Shown here: positions 1-8,552 of the stretch, in pieces
Position numbering within the stretch: position 1 is the first letter of the stretch
Layout: every line of letters begins with the position of its first letter
NCBI GenBank assembly: GCA_051653605.1
Contig: JBOFWL010000145.1
Coordinates: 248,001-312,000, forward strand
DNA: 64,000 nucleotides
Reading direction: 5' to 3'
Source: JBOFWL01 sp051653605
GTDB lineage: Bacteria > Spirochaetota > Brevinematia > Brevinematales > Brevinemataceae
Position numbers and translations under genes: made by a program
The notes under the pieces: generated by a model
Told to the model about the DNA's origin: nothing
Databases searched by the model: none
The model's input: only the letters and a program-made list of their open reading frames with translations

Positions 1-354
1 CAGGCCATATTGGATAACCCAGACGCTATCTCTATCTATAATCAATCTATCCAACAAATTCAAGATGCTTATCAACAATTAATCAATCTCGGTATAAAAA
101 AAGAAGATGCTCGTTTCCTCATGCCCAACGCCGCAACAACAACTCTCGCAATGACAGCCAATTTTAGAGAGTGGCTACACATTATTGATATGAGAGTCGC
201 TAAAGGCGCTCAATGGGAAATTCGAAACCTTTGTATTCTTATATGGAAACAGCTCTATAAAGAAGCACCCTTAGTTTTTAGTACCTCTTACTTTGAAAAT
301 TGGAGCATAGACGCTTCTTATAAACAAGAAATTTTTGACGAACACATTGCATGA
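1..354 (+). CDS. thyX: Flavin-dependent thymidylate synthase ThyX, C-terminal part (5' end outside window)
   Basis: The reading frame is open from base 1, so the gene starts before the window. ThyX makes dTMP from dUMP using FAD, NADPH and methylenetetrahydrofolate. The visible 117 residues match the C-terminal half of the family: a basic/LP-type segment (EDARFLMPNAATTT), then NFREWLHIIDMR and KGAQWEIRNL, which correspond to the conserved N-x-R-x-L-x-H and A-Q-x-E-I-R elements that shape the dUMP/FAD site. The family signature RHRxxSxNExSxRY lies upstream and cannot be checked. The stop overlaps the prmC start by four bases (ATGA, 351-354), which implies translational coupling. The family call rests on motif recognition. 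Confidence 0.85.
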   Translation, partial: QAILDNPDAISIYNQSIQQIQDAYQQLINLGIKKEDARFLMPNAATTTLAMTANFREWLHIIDMRVAKGAQWEIRNLCILIWKQLYKEAPLVFSTSYFENWSIDASYKQEIFDEHIA

Positions 355-1166
355 CCCTCGAAGCTGCTCATCAATTTTTACAAAATGAACTCTCCTCTCT
401 ACCCGAATGCCATGAAGAATGCCTAAGAATAATAGAACATTGCACCGGTTGGAGGCGGTTTGAAATATCCACCGCTATGAGCTTGCCACTAGACAACAAA
501 CAGTGGGATTTATGCCAAGAAATTGCTCGTCGACGAAAAACAGGAGAACCCCTTGCACATATTTTAGGCTATTTTTGGTTCTATAAGCACCGTTTTCCGG
601 TATCGCGTCAAACCCTGATCCCTCGATATGATACCGAATGCCTTATAGAACACGCCATTGCTCTCAAGCCTAAAAAAATTCTGGATATCGGCACCGGAAC
701 CGGCGCTATTGCTCTTTCCCTCGCCAGTGAGCTTCCTCAAGCAGATATCTGGGCTATAGACATTGTCGACCAGCCTTTTCGTTTTTCTGAGGAATCGTTG
801 GGTATCCACTCGGTGGAGTTTATCCATAATGATTTTTTGGATCAATCCCTTTGGAAGGAGCTTCCTACTTTTGACATGATCATATCAAACCCTCCTTACC
901 TAGATGACGCCGATATGAATCGCCTCGACCCTTCTGTAAAAAATTGGGAGCCTCATTCTGCTCTTTATGCAGGGCGCGATGGCATGATTTTTTATCGCGC
1001 TATTCATCATTTTTGCGAAACCCACCTGCAACAAGGAGCCTACTGCCTACTGGAGGTAGACCACAAGTATCTTATTGTAGAAGAAATATTTAAAGAGTAC
1101 AACTGCACCATAAAAAAAGACCTCTCCGGGTTGGAGAGGTTATTGATTGCTCGAAAAGAGAGCTAA
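351..1166 (+). CDS. prmC: Peptide chain release factor N5-glutamine methyltransferase
   Basis: PrmC (HemK) methylates the glutamine of the GGQ motif in release factors. The 271 residues show an N-terminal helical domain (about 1-75), the linker motif LIPRYDTECLIEHA (about 89-102; usually LIPRPxTE), a SAM-binding motif LDIGTGTGAI (111-120) and the catalytic NPPY (180-183). The length is normal for the family. It overlaps thyX by 4 bases and is probably co-transcribed with it. Its substrate RF1 (prfA) lies 53 kb away on the other strand. The last 4 bases overlap the 3' end of the convergent gene, and the opposing terminator lies inside the prmC coding region. Confidence 0.93.
   Translation: MTLEAAHQFLQNELSSLPECHEECLRIIEHCTGWRRFEISTAMSLPLDNKQWDLCQEIARRRKTGEPLAHILGYFWFYKHRFPVSRQTLIPRYDTECLIEHAIALKPKKILDIGTGTGAIALSLASELPQADIWAIDIVDQPFRFSEESLGIHSVEFIHNDFLDQSLWKELPTFDMIISNPPYLDDADMNRLDPSVKNWEPHSALYAGRDGMIFYRAIHHFCETHLQQGAYCLLEVDHKYLIVEEIFKEYNCTIKKDLSGLERLLIARKES
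1112..1140 (-). terminator. Rho-independent terminator of the minus-strand gene, inside prmC
   Basis: A perfect 8-bp stem (1120-1127 with 1133-1140, loop GGGTT) is followed, reading the minus strand, by C and seven T (1118-1112). The T run exists only in the minus direction, so it serves the gene at 1163-1600. It lies wholly within the prmC coding sequence. Confidence 0.75.
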
Positions 1167-1600
1167 CGCCCTCTCTTTGTAGGAGGGGCAGGACGCCCTA
1201 GCATTAATTTTATCACAGATGTTTTTGTTTCTTCATCTGTAGCATAAATAACTAAGTGACTATCTTTGATAGACATCGTGTTGGTGGTTAATTCTTCATT
1301 AAGATTAATGATTGCAATAACACCACCCTCATTGTTTTCAGAAAGAATTTGAATACTTCCTTGCCCAACAACAGAAAGTTTAGGCTTTTTGGATCCTGTA
1401 TCAACTGAAACTTTAAAATTTCCTTTATCGAGAAATTCAAAATAGTTATCAGCATCTAATATAGCTTCTTCCTGCTCTGATACAGGTATTTGCTTCCAGA
1501 GGCCATGAATATCTTTAAGAAACGTACTATTGCTTTGTGCTGCAACATTAGAAATTGATAATCCAACGAGGATACTTGCCAAACTAAGAAATTTTATCAT
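1163..1600 (-). CDS. Secreted protein of unknown function
   Basis: This 145-residue protein begins with a typical signal peptide (MIKFLSLASILVGLSISNVAAQ, cleavage likely after AAQ) with no lipobox Cys, so it is probably periplasmic. The mature part reads like a small beta-rich domain (HGLWKQIP, FEFLDKGNFKVSV, SVVGQGSIQI). That resembles lipocalin-like domains that start with a conserved G-x-W, but I do not recognise a named family. The C-terminus is basic and Pro-rich. An AGAG-rich ribosome binding site precedes the ATG. It is convergent with prmC (4-base overlap) and divergent from the lytic transglycosylase gene. The lipoprotein at 15693-16076 has a similar architecture (G-x-W start, beta-rich) and may be a distant paralogue; this is inference. 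Confidence 0.65.
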   Translation of the reverse strand: MIKFLSLASILVGLSISNVAAQSNSTFLKDIHGLWKQIPVSEQEEAILDADNYFEFLDKGNFKVSVDTGSKKPKLSVVGQGSIQILSENNEGGVIAIINLNEELTTNTMSIKDSHLVIYATDEETKTSVIKLMLGRPAPPTKRGR

Positions 1601-1744
1601 CTTCCACTCTCCGAGGTATCATATGCTAATTATATCAAAATGTGATATATTGTTATCGGTATTTTTTCTAAAAATGCTAAAAATATTTTTATTAAAGAAA
1701 CTCTGTTTTATTATTTATAACCTTGCCTTTTTTGGAGGAAATCC

Positions 1745-3952
1745 ATGAAAAATTACGCTATCTTAGGATCATTACTCTTTATTACTTTAGGCACATATGG
1801 GCAATCAACCCCTCTAGAAGCCTATCGTAAAGGGCATTATCGCTTTGTCGTGGAGCAACTTTCACGGAAAACAAAGCTTTCTCAATTAGAGCTTTATCTT
1901 CTAGGACAAAGTCAATTAGAGCTGCGACGCACCAATAGCGCTTGGGAGACTTTCAATAAAATTAACTACGAAAGCTTTGCTACCAATCAGGAAACATCTT
2001 TCTTATTTCCTTTCTTTGTAGATAGTTACTTCACCGTAGGTTTTGTTGGCTCCCTCATTGATCAGCCCTCAAACAAAAGCGATACCCCCTTAAATATGGT
2101 ATCCCTCGTCCCAGCTAATCACCCTATTAAAGCCGATATCGACGATAAATTACTTGCTTTCTTGTGGAAAGAACGTAATTATTCAGCAATTATGATGGCT
2201 AACACCAATCTTTCCGCTCAAGGAAAAATTTGGGTAGAGCTAGCAAAATTCGCACAAGATCTTCCTTACAACTTGGATGTTATTTCCGGATCTTGGAAGG
2301 TAATTAAGATGCCGTCGGTGTATACAGACGTATTAAAAGTTGTCGATCCTAAGATTATCACCGCCTCTCAAGCAAAATCTTTTGCAGAAATTAGTGCAAG
2401 TTTAGCGCCTCTTCATAGTAAAGCTTTAGATTTTTCGGCGCGCTATAGCCAGCTTACAGGGGATAAAGAATTTCCGATTGTAATAAAATACCAAATTTTA
2501 GCAGCTCAAGGAAATGCTCGAGCAGCGGCTACTTATCTTTATGATCATATAAAGCCACTCAAGACGGTTTCTATCAATACCTATCGTCTTGCTCAGTCGC
2601 AACTTATACGGCGAGAAATGCTAGATCAGGCATTAATCATTGCCGAAAAAGCTTATAAAGAACATGGAGAGTCTTTTTCCTCCGAATATAACACCGTGCT
2701 AGAAATTCGGCATAAACCAGAAACCATTCTTGCTTGGTATCGAAAAAATTATCGACGAACCTCAGAAGAATTACACAATCAAGTTTTTCGAGCCATGATC
2801 CGCACCACAAATTTGAAATTGGCAGAACAAGCAATGGATCTTGGTTATACAGCTAATTCCAACTTTGCCTCTTTTCATCTGATGTATGGCTTGGTAAAAG
2901 ATCGCCTCGGCAAAAAACAAGAAGCCTATAAAAGTTATCTTACCGCAGTGATGCTAGAACCTTTCGGCTACCCAGGAATTACTGCACGGCCACTCGAATT
3001 AGGGCTTCGTTCCTCTTTTCGTGATGATTTTACTGAAATCACCTCTCAATATACCCCTATGCTTACCAATTCAGCTATTCACAAGCGGTTACTTTACGCA
3101 AAAGCATTCTTGCTTGATGATGAATTAAAAGAACTTGTCAATATATCAAATTTAAAGGCTGATCAAAAAGAACACGATGCTCTTATTGTGAAAAATTTAG
3201 AGATTTCTGGCATCCCCGAGCTTGAAAAACTCGATCGGCGACTAACTAATTTCGCTCCAGAAATGCAAAATTTATTAGAAAATTCTATTTTTAGAGCTGC
3301 TCAGCAGTCTTCGGAGACCAATGCCTTGGTTCGCTACTATTATAAATATCGATCTCTTTTTAATGATACCGATATTTTAGGCTATCTTACCTTTAGGCTG
3401 TTTTTTTATCTTCGTAATCTGTATGGAAATAACACGTATATTCCTATCTTCTCTCAAAAAATGTTGGGGTATATCTACCCTAAGCTAGAGTGGGATTTTA
3501 TCCTCAAACAAAGCAACAATGATGAAAACCTTGCCTACTGGATGATTTCATCCTTCCATCAAGAAAGTCATTTTCGAAAACGGGTTCTTTCTCATGTGGG
3601 AGCAGTAGGATTTGCCCAAGTAATGGGCTATACCGCCCAAGATATTAAAGGGTGGATGCGACGACCTTTCATGGAAAATACGGATTTTATTGACAACCTA
3701 ACCATGGGAATTTACTACCACAAAAGGATGGACGACCTCCATGGAAATAACCACGTTTATGGAATGGCCGCCTATAATGCGGGGCCTCATCGAGTGAAAC
3801 GTTGGCGATCGCGCTATGCCGCTTACGAAAATAATATGCCTCTTTTCATCGAAGCTATCGATATTAGAGAAACACGCATTTATACGAGAATTGTATCTTA
3901 TAATCGTTTTATGTATGAACTTATAGATAAACAACCTCAACTTTGGCCATAA
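1745..3952 (+). CDS. Soluble lytic murein transglycosylase (Slt type)
   Basis: This 735-residue periplasmic enzyme cleaves peptidoglycan glycan strands, forming 1,6-anhydro-MurNAc ends. It has a signal peptide (1-20, ending TYGQS), a long helical solenoid of TPR-like repeats (about 25-560), then a C-terminal SLT domain. The SLT domain carries SSFHQESHF (catalytic Glu about 607), HVGAVGFAQVMGYTA and the closing MAAYNAGPHRVKRW. The overall plan and length are close to E. coli Slt70. A GGAGG site precedes the ATG. The divergent neighbour is a small secreted protein, and a bidirectional terminator follows. No specific paralogue name (slt, mltF) can be assigned from sequence alone. Confidence 0.88.
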   Translation: MKNYAILGSLLFITLGTYGQSTPLEAYRKGHYRFVVEQLSRKTKLSQLELYLLGQSQLELRRTNSAWETFNKINYESFATNQETSFLFPFFVDSYFTVGFVGSLIDQPSNKSDTPLNMVSLVPANHPIKADIDDKLLAFLWKERNYSAIMMANTNLSAQGKIWVELAKFAQDLPYNLDVISGSWKVIKMPSVYTDVLKVVDPKIITASQAKSFAEISASLAPLHSKALDFSARYSQLTGDKEFPIVIKYQILAAQGNARAAATYLYDHIKPLKTVSINTYRLAQSQLIRREMLDQALIIAEKAYKEHGESFSSEYNTVLEIRHKPETILAWYRKNYRRTSEELHNQVFRAMIRTTNLKLAEQAMDLGYTANSNFASFHLMYGLVKDRLGKKQEAYKSYLTAVMLEPFGYPGITARPLELGLRSSFRDDFTEITSQYTPMLTNSAIHKRLLYAKAFLLDDELKELVNISNLKADQKEHDALIVKNLEISGIPELEKLDRRLTNFAPEMQNLLENSIFRAAQQSSETNALVRYYYKYRSLFNDTDILGYLTFRLFFYLRNLYGNNTYIPIFSQKMLGYIYPKLEWDFILKQSNNDENLAYWMISSFHQESHFRKRVLSHVGAVGFAQVMGYTAQDIKGWMRRPFMENTDFIDNLTMGIYYHKRMDDLHGNNHVYGMAAYNAGPHRVKRWRSRYAAYENNMPLFIEAIDIRETRIYTRIVSYNRFMYELIDKQPQLWP

Positions 3953-3982
3953 AAAAAATCCCCTCATTGGAGGGGGTTTTTC
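3951..3982. terminator. Bidirectional terminator
   Basis: A stem of CCCCTC with GAGGGG (core 3960-3965 with 3970-3975, loop ATTG) is flanked by an A run on the left and a T run on the right. It can therefore end transcription of both the transglycosylase gene (+) and the convergent glycosyltransferase gene (-). Confidence 0.8.
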
Positions 3983-5149
3983 TTAGGTATTAGGAGTAAG
4001 ATAAGTGGGATTTTCTATCGCCTGATTAATAATTTCGGCGATCATGGGGCTTCCATTTGCAGAAAACTCCTTAGCTTCTTTGATATGTTTAACAATTTGA
4101 TTATATTTATCTGGGTTATTCTTAAAATTTCTGACAATCGACAAAACTTCGCGTGGATTTTTACAATACCAACCCAATTCTTTCTGAATGAAGAAGTCTT
4201 TTGTGTAGATTTCAGCGGTATTAACCATATAAGTAATCACAACTGGGAGCCCTGTTTTCGAGGCCTCAATAACCGAAGCCGGCCCCCCTTTGCCCACAAA
4301 AAGATCTGATGCCGCTAGCAACGTTGCAATTTGATCCGTATAACGATAAATACTCAAATTAACTTTTCCACTATTAGCTGTTAAAGCCATTAGGTCGTTG
4401 TACAATCTTTCGTTTCTTCCACAAATACAGATGGCATTAAGCTGCTCACCCGAGGTGATCAGTTTTTTTACAACAGACAGCATAATTCCTATACCCTGTC
4501 CCCCATCGCTAAGGAAAAGAGTAAAGTAATCATCTATACCTAGCTGTTGTCTGGCTTGTTTTTTAGAGGGAATCTCTGTCGAATTAAAATCTTTTCGTAG
4601 CGCTTGAGGCAAAATAATAGTTCGATCAGGCTCATGCCCCCAGTGTAAGGCTCTATTTCGTGCTTGATCAGAGTTTACCATAAACAAGTCGCCTCGTTTA
4701 TCCCATAATGCAAAAGTCTCGAAAGAGTCTGGGTTGAGTGTGATAATAGGGTATTTTAAGTTGTGAAAACGCCGCGCATCAACAGCAACATTTTGACAGT
4801 AAAAATGCGTGGTGAACACTATATCAGGGTTAAGTTGCCTAAGATACTTCATCCCTCCCGCCCAAGCTCTGCGATATGCAATGGGAAGAAAGTTGTGAAT
4901 TCCAGGTGCTAGCATACTTGTAAGAAGAATATTAAAGAAATTTAATCTAGGATGCCTTAAAAGCCAGTTCCAAGCATTACAAATAATCCTATTGAAAGAA
5001 ATCTGACCTGCATCCGCAAAAAAATCTGATAAAATAATGTCATATTTGCCCGGATATTTTTCTTCTAAGGCGTATGCTACTGCCTCAGCTGGTGTTTTAT
5101 GCCCAGAACCCGTATTTGTGTATGCAATAACGACCCTTTTTTTGGTCAT
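3983..5149 (-). CDS. MGDG synthase/UgtP-type glycolipid glycosyltransferase
   Basis: This 388-residue protein has the two-domain GT-B layout of monogalactosyldiacylglycerol synthases and processive diacylglycerol glucosyltransferases. The N-terminal acceptor domain starts with VVIAYTNTGSGHKTPAEA (the GxGHxxxA signature, about 6-23). The C-terminal nucleotide-sugar domain carries LFLSDGGQGIGIM and GKGGPASVIEASKTGLPVV, the donor-binding loop. It probably adds hexoses to diacylglycerol at the inner membrane face to build membrane glycolipids. The donor and sugar number cannot be read from sequence. It is last in a minus-strand group of envelope-related genes and ends at the shared terminator. 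A MurG-like function is less likely given the N-terminal signature. Confidence 0.82.
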   Translation of the reverse strand: MTKKRVVIAYTNTGSGHKTPAEAVAYALEEKYPGKYDIILSDFFADAGQISFNRIICNAWNWLLRHPRLNFFNILLTSMLAPGIHNFLPIAYRRAWAGGMKYLRQLNPDIVFTTHFYCQNVAVDARRFHNLKYPIITLNPDSFETFALWDKRGDLFMVNSDQARNRALHWGHEPDRTIILPQALRKDFNSTEIPSKKQARQQLGIDDYFTLFLSDGGQGIGIMLSVVKKLITSGEQLNAICICGRNERLYNDLMALTANSGKVNLSIYRYTDQIATLLAASDLFVGKGGPASVIEASKTGLPVVITYMVNTAEIYTKDFFIQKELGWYCKNPREVLSIVRNFKNNPDKYNQIVKHIKEAKEFSANGSPMIAEIINQAIENPTYLTPNT

Positions 5150-5188
5150 AGTATTAAGAAAACCTCTTTACATCAGAATAAGAATGAT

Positions 5189-6052
5189 CTAGTAACTTAA
5201 GGCCAATCCCAGTGAATATCGCAATCCTTGGAGAGTATTGAAACCAAATTCATTTACAAGATTATTTTGAAAACGCTTTGAGTCGGAAAGAAAAATCATC
5301 CCCTTATAACCAACTCCAAAGGTAAGTACAAAAGCTTTATATATACGAACATCTAATTTGACCTCTGGCATAAGAAGCACATATTTAAGCGGTGTTGAGA
5401 AACTAGCCGCTAAAACTTCATTTCCAAAGGTGGTACCAAAACCTGTATGAAACATAAAGCGAAACCCAATCCCCTTATCGGGAGCCATTCGGTAACCCAA
5501 AACAACGGAACCCTCATAAAGAGACGGAAGCCTTTGCTGAGTGCCATCATCTGCCGCTGTATATTGAAAAGAAAATCCAAACATTATCCCTTTTCTTATC
5601 CCACCCCAAGAGAGTGACGAGCCCAAAAGTTCTAAACTATAGGGGCTTCCAGTGATATGGGCAGAACTTGTAAGAAAGGACGCATCAACCCACCAGCCTG
5701 TGCGACGAAAACTAGACTCACTGGCTCTCATTTTTTTATAGAGGAATCTTCTTGCTGCCTTATATTCTGACCAACTAATTTCTGTAGATCTTCTTGCATT
5801 AGTTGATTTCAAAATATTACCCGTTGGCGCTGATATCTCTCGAGATTCCACAACGGTATTGGTAATCATTTGTGTTACCATCAATACTTGCGTAAGCATC
5901 TGCGTAACAAACACAGGTTTAATTTCTTGTATCTGGGGTTCTCGCGGTTGAGCCGCTGTTATCTGAGGTGTCGGAGCAAGTGGGGGTAAATCTTGAGCGT
6001 ATGCAGGCACTAACATCATTATTACTAACAAAAAAAACAGTTGTACTCTCAT
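5189..6052 (-). CDS. Probable outer-membrane beta-barrel protein, unknown function
   Basis: I place the start at 6052 rather than the longer in-frame ATG at 6100. It has an AGGAGG site 6-7 bases upstream and begins a clean signal peptide (MRVQLFFLLVIMMLVPAYA). The 287-residue product has a Pro/Gln-rich linker, then a stretch of alternating VTQ/LTQ segments (about 55-75). A C-terminal region of about 190 residues with Gly/aromatic-rich alternating strands ends in an aromatic residue (LALSY), as bacterial beta-barrels often do. No family is recognised. A similar xLTQ/VTQ pattern is tandemly repeated in the TPR protein at 48081-49541, which may mean a shared anchor or partner; this is inference. 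Confidence 0.6.
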   Translation of the reverse strand: MRVQLFFLLVIMMLVPAYAQDLPPLAPTPQITAAQPREPQIQEIKPVFVTQMLTQVLMVTQMITNTVVESREISAPTGNILKSTNARRSTEISWSEYKAARRFLYKKMRASESSFRRTGWWVDASFLTSSAHITGSPYSLELLGSSLSWGGIRKGIMFGFSFQYTAADDGTQQRLPSLYEGSVVLGYRMAPDKGIGFRFMFHTGFGTTFGNEVLAASFSTPLKYVLLMPEVKLDVRIYKAFVLTFGVGYKGMIFLSDSKRFQNNLVNEFGFNTLQGLRYSLGLALSY

Positions 6053-6144
6053 TGCAAGCCTCCTAGAATTCACCTCCGTTAAAAACGGTATCCAAGACAT
6101 TATAACTCATTCGCCCTTAAAAAACAAGGGGCTAATCTTTATTT

Positions 6145-6801
6145 TCAAGAAGGAAAATTTAAAATAAACATATTATCAGAGGTTTCTTCGAGTAAGAGAG
6201 ATTTTGCCTTCGAAATTTCAGCGTGAGAGGAAACCACAACAAGCCTTTCAGAAGCCCAATATTCCAAAAGCTCCATCAGTAATAGCCTACGTTTTCGAGA
6301 TAAAAAGCTCTCAGGCTCATCTAAAAGAATTATAGGTTTGAGAGAAGCACAGGCTCTAATAAATCGAAGAATCTGAATCTCTCCTCCTGAACACTGATCA
6401 CATCGCTTTTCTAGGAGATATTTCATATCAAAGTGATGTAATACCTCTTCAATTTGCGAGGCACCACCAGCATACAGCCCTTGTTCGAGAAAATTTTGCC
6501 CCAACAAGCTTGGAATATTCTCTGCCAATTGAGGAAGATAATTAATTTGTTCGGCGCATTGCATTCGAGAAAAAGCGTGGAGATCTCGACCTTTAATCTT
6601 TATAATACCTTGATTATAAGGAGAAACACCAGCCAAAACTGCCAGTAAAGTGGACTTTCCACTACCATTCTCCCCTGAAATTCTAAATAATCCTTTATTA
6701 GGTAGGGTTAAATGAGGAACAGAAAGCGAAAAATCCCGCCGAGTAAGCTGAAAACTGTCTATAGATAAAAAATTATCACTATTTTCCATAAAGATCAACA
6801 T
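6145..6801 (-). CDS. ABC transporter-type ATPase, single subunit
   Basis: This compact 218-residue nucleotide-binding domain has Walker A GENGSGKST (about 43-51), a Q-loop (YLPQL), the signature CSGGE (about 137-141), Walker B IILLDEP (157-163) and a switch His (VVSSHAE). The key residues are all present, so it should hydrolyse ATP. It overlaps the end of the membrane-protein gene at 6779-8404; the start is either 6801 or 6789 and neither has a strong ribosome binding site. The adjacent polytopic protein looks like a glycosyltransferase rather than a permease, so the partner and substrate are unknown. Export of a glycolipid precursor is possible but unsupported. Confidence 0.75.
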   Translation of the reverse strand: MLIFMENSDNFLSIDSFQLTRRDFSLSVPHLTLPNKGLFRISGENGSGKSTLLAVLAGVSPYNQGIIKIKGRDLHAFSRMQCAEQINYLPQLAENIPSLLGQNFLEQGLYAGGASQIEEVLHHFDMKYLLEKRCDQCSGGEIQILRFIRACASLKPIILLDEPESFLSRKRRLLLMELLEYWASERLVVVSSHAEISKAKSLLLEETSDNMFILNFPS

Positions 6802-8404
6802 TTAGAAAGTCCATTTTAATCCTTCGCACATCGTTTTTGATGTCTTCGGAGAGGGTTAGATCCCAACTATCATAGACATCCCGACGAATATACCAATATG
6901 GAACTCCCGGAACAACTTTGTACTGTTTATCGATAAATTCTAAAAAAGAATTATCCAATTCTGTTTTTTTATTGAGTTTTTGTTTGGGTATCGTAAAAAA
7001 TATCACCTCTGGCTTTTTATCCATTACCGCTTGTGAAAATGTATAATTTTGAAAATCCCAAGCGCTGTAGTAAAGAGACTTCCATCTAGTACTGTAAGAT
7101 ACTGTATTACCGTAATTTGCCCCAGAAATATATGTTGGGGTTTTAGTGATATTTTGATTAACAATATGCACAAAAAATTGATCAAACTTATGGGATGGGG
7201 ATTTCCATCCTGCAATAGTAATATAAATAAAAATAAGGAGAAACCAAAAAACAAGAAAACCCACCACAGCACGAAGAATTTTTTTAAGATTTATATCGTA
7301 GAGGATACGCAACATTACAGGAATTGGCAAAAAGATGAGGGGAATAATATAAAGATTATAAGATAAATATCCTCTAACAAGCGTGAATCTGGCGATCAAT
7401 GTTAAAAAAGATACTGAAATCATTAATTTTTCAAGAGGATACAAGGCAATAGGGCGTTTAATAACCCACAAAAGCAACATTATACCCCAAAAAACATAGG
7501 ATATATTCATAATACTATAGTGAGCAAAGGCCCAAATACCATCAACCCATGGTGTAAACTCGGGGGTACTACCCATCATTCCTCGAATTGTTAATGAAAT
7601 CTTCTCCATTAAGGTTATATCATTGTAATCTTGGGCAGGAAAAATAAACGTCCATTCAAACCAAGAAATTAAGGCATCATTTAAACTAAAATAAATTAAT
7701 AGAGGCATCATCGCCAATAAAAAGCCTAAAAATGCCAAAACGCCTTTAAGTACAAAAATACGCTTACGTTGAGTAAGATCCCACGCAATTATAGGAATAA
7801 TAAGACATATAAAGATATACGGACTAGCTACAGTAAATAACACCCCTATAAGAGCACCATAAATTAGATAGTGGTATAAACTTCTATATGACGCCGTCTT
7901 CATAAGATACCAGATGAAAAATAAAAGCACAAGAAGCCCTATTTGACTCTGATTCATCATGAAAGTGTACTCCATAGTAGCCATGAAACACAAGGCTAAT
8001 GCAGCAGAAACAAGAGCCAAAGCCCTACTTGTATACATTTTTCCAATTTGAACAATGAAAATCGCTATTAACCAGTAGACAAAAGATAAAAATACCGCTT
8101 GAAACACATGATAATAAGCCATTGTCTTAAAAATAAGAGAATAAGGAAGAAAATAAAGCATAAATGACACAAAAAAGCCGGCATTCTTTGTGTCAATGGC
8201 ATCTTTATAGAGAACACCCCCGTTAAATAAGGTGTGAGCCACATTTTGATAGACATGAAGATCTTGTATCGACCCCCCAACATCTCGAAACAACGGAACC
8301 GAGAAAAGCATCATCACACAAAAAGCAAGCACTCTTTTAGGGTGGGATTCGACAAAATTAATAACCGCAATAAAAGATTGCTTGCTAAGAGAAACAACAG
8401 GCAT
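6779..8404 (-). CDS. Polytopic membrane protein, GT-C glycosyltransferase-like
   Basis: The start is set at 8404 because AGGAG lies 7-8 bases upstream and the upstream promoter fits. The longer frame to 8488 would start upstream of the predicted -10 and -35. The 541-residue product has about eleven hydrophobic helices. The first periplasmic loop contains DVGGSIQDLHVYQNVAHT and YKDAIDTKNAG, resembling the acidic first loop of lipid-linked-sugar glycosyltransferases (GT-C/ArnT/RgtA-like families). The C-terminal soluble part (about 425-541) ends in a predicted extracytoplasmic domain. This fit is by topology and one motif, so the function is tentative. It is co-transcribed with the overlapping ABC ATPase. 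Confidence 0.6.
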   Translation of the reverse strand: MPVVSLSKQSFIAVINFVESHPKRVLAFCVMMLFSVPLFRDVGGSIQDLHVYQNVAHTLFNGGVLYKDAIDTKNAGFFVSFMLYFLPYSLIFKTMAYYHVFQAVFLSFVYWLIAIFIVQIGKMYTSRALALVSAALALCFMATMEYTFMMNQSQIGLLVLLFFIWYLMKTASYRSLYHYLIYGALIGVLFTVASPYIFICLIIPIIAWDLTQRKRIFVLKGVLAFLGFLLAMMPLLIYFSLNDALISWFEWTFIFPAQDYNDITLMEKISLTIRGMMGSTPEFTPWVDGIWAFAHYSIMNISYVFWGIMLLLWVIKRPIALYPLEKLMISVSFLTLIARFTLVRGYLSYNLYIIPLIFLPIPVMLRILYDINLKKILRAVVGFLVFWFLLIFIYITIAGWKSPSHKFDQFFVHIVNQNITKTPTYISGANYGNTVSYSTRWKSLYYSAWDFQNYTFSQAVMDKKPEVIFFTIPKQKLNKKTELDNSFLEFIDKQYKVVPGVPYWYIRRDVYDSWDLTLSEDIKNDVRRIKMDFLNVDLYGK

Positions 8405-8431
8405 TTCAACGCTCCTAAAGGTATGGCGTAC

Positions 8432-8460
8432 ATTATAAGGTAAAACTATTGAAAAATCAA
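8432..8460 (-). promoter_or_regulatory. Sigma-70-type promoter for the 8404-6145 operon
   Basis: On the minus strand, TTGATT (8460-8455), a 17-base spacer and TATAAT (8437-8432) lie about 28 bases upstream of the ATG at 8404. The position also supports the shorter start chosen for that gene. Confidence 0.7.
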
Positions 8461-8489
8461 CAGTCAAGTATATAGTTAATAATGACATA

Positions 8490-8519
8490 TTGACAAAATA
8501 GGTAAAAATAAGTTATAAT
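8490..8519 (+). promoter_or_regulatory. Consensus promoter of rpsB-tsf
   Basis: TTGACA (8490-8495), an 18-base spacer and TATAAT (8514-8519) give a full-consensus pair 33 bases upstream of the rpsB ATG, as expected for a highly expressed ribosomal operon. Confidence 0.85.
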
Positions 8520-8552
8520 GACAGCAATTGTCTATAAGGAGGCAAAATCTAT

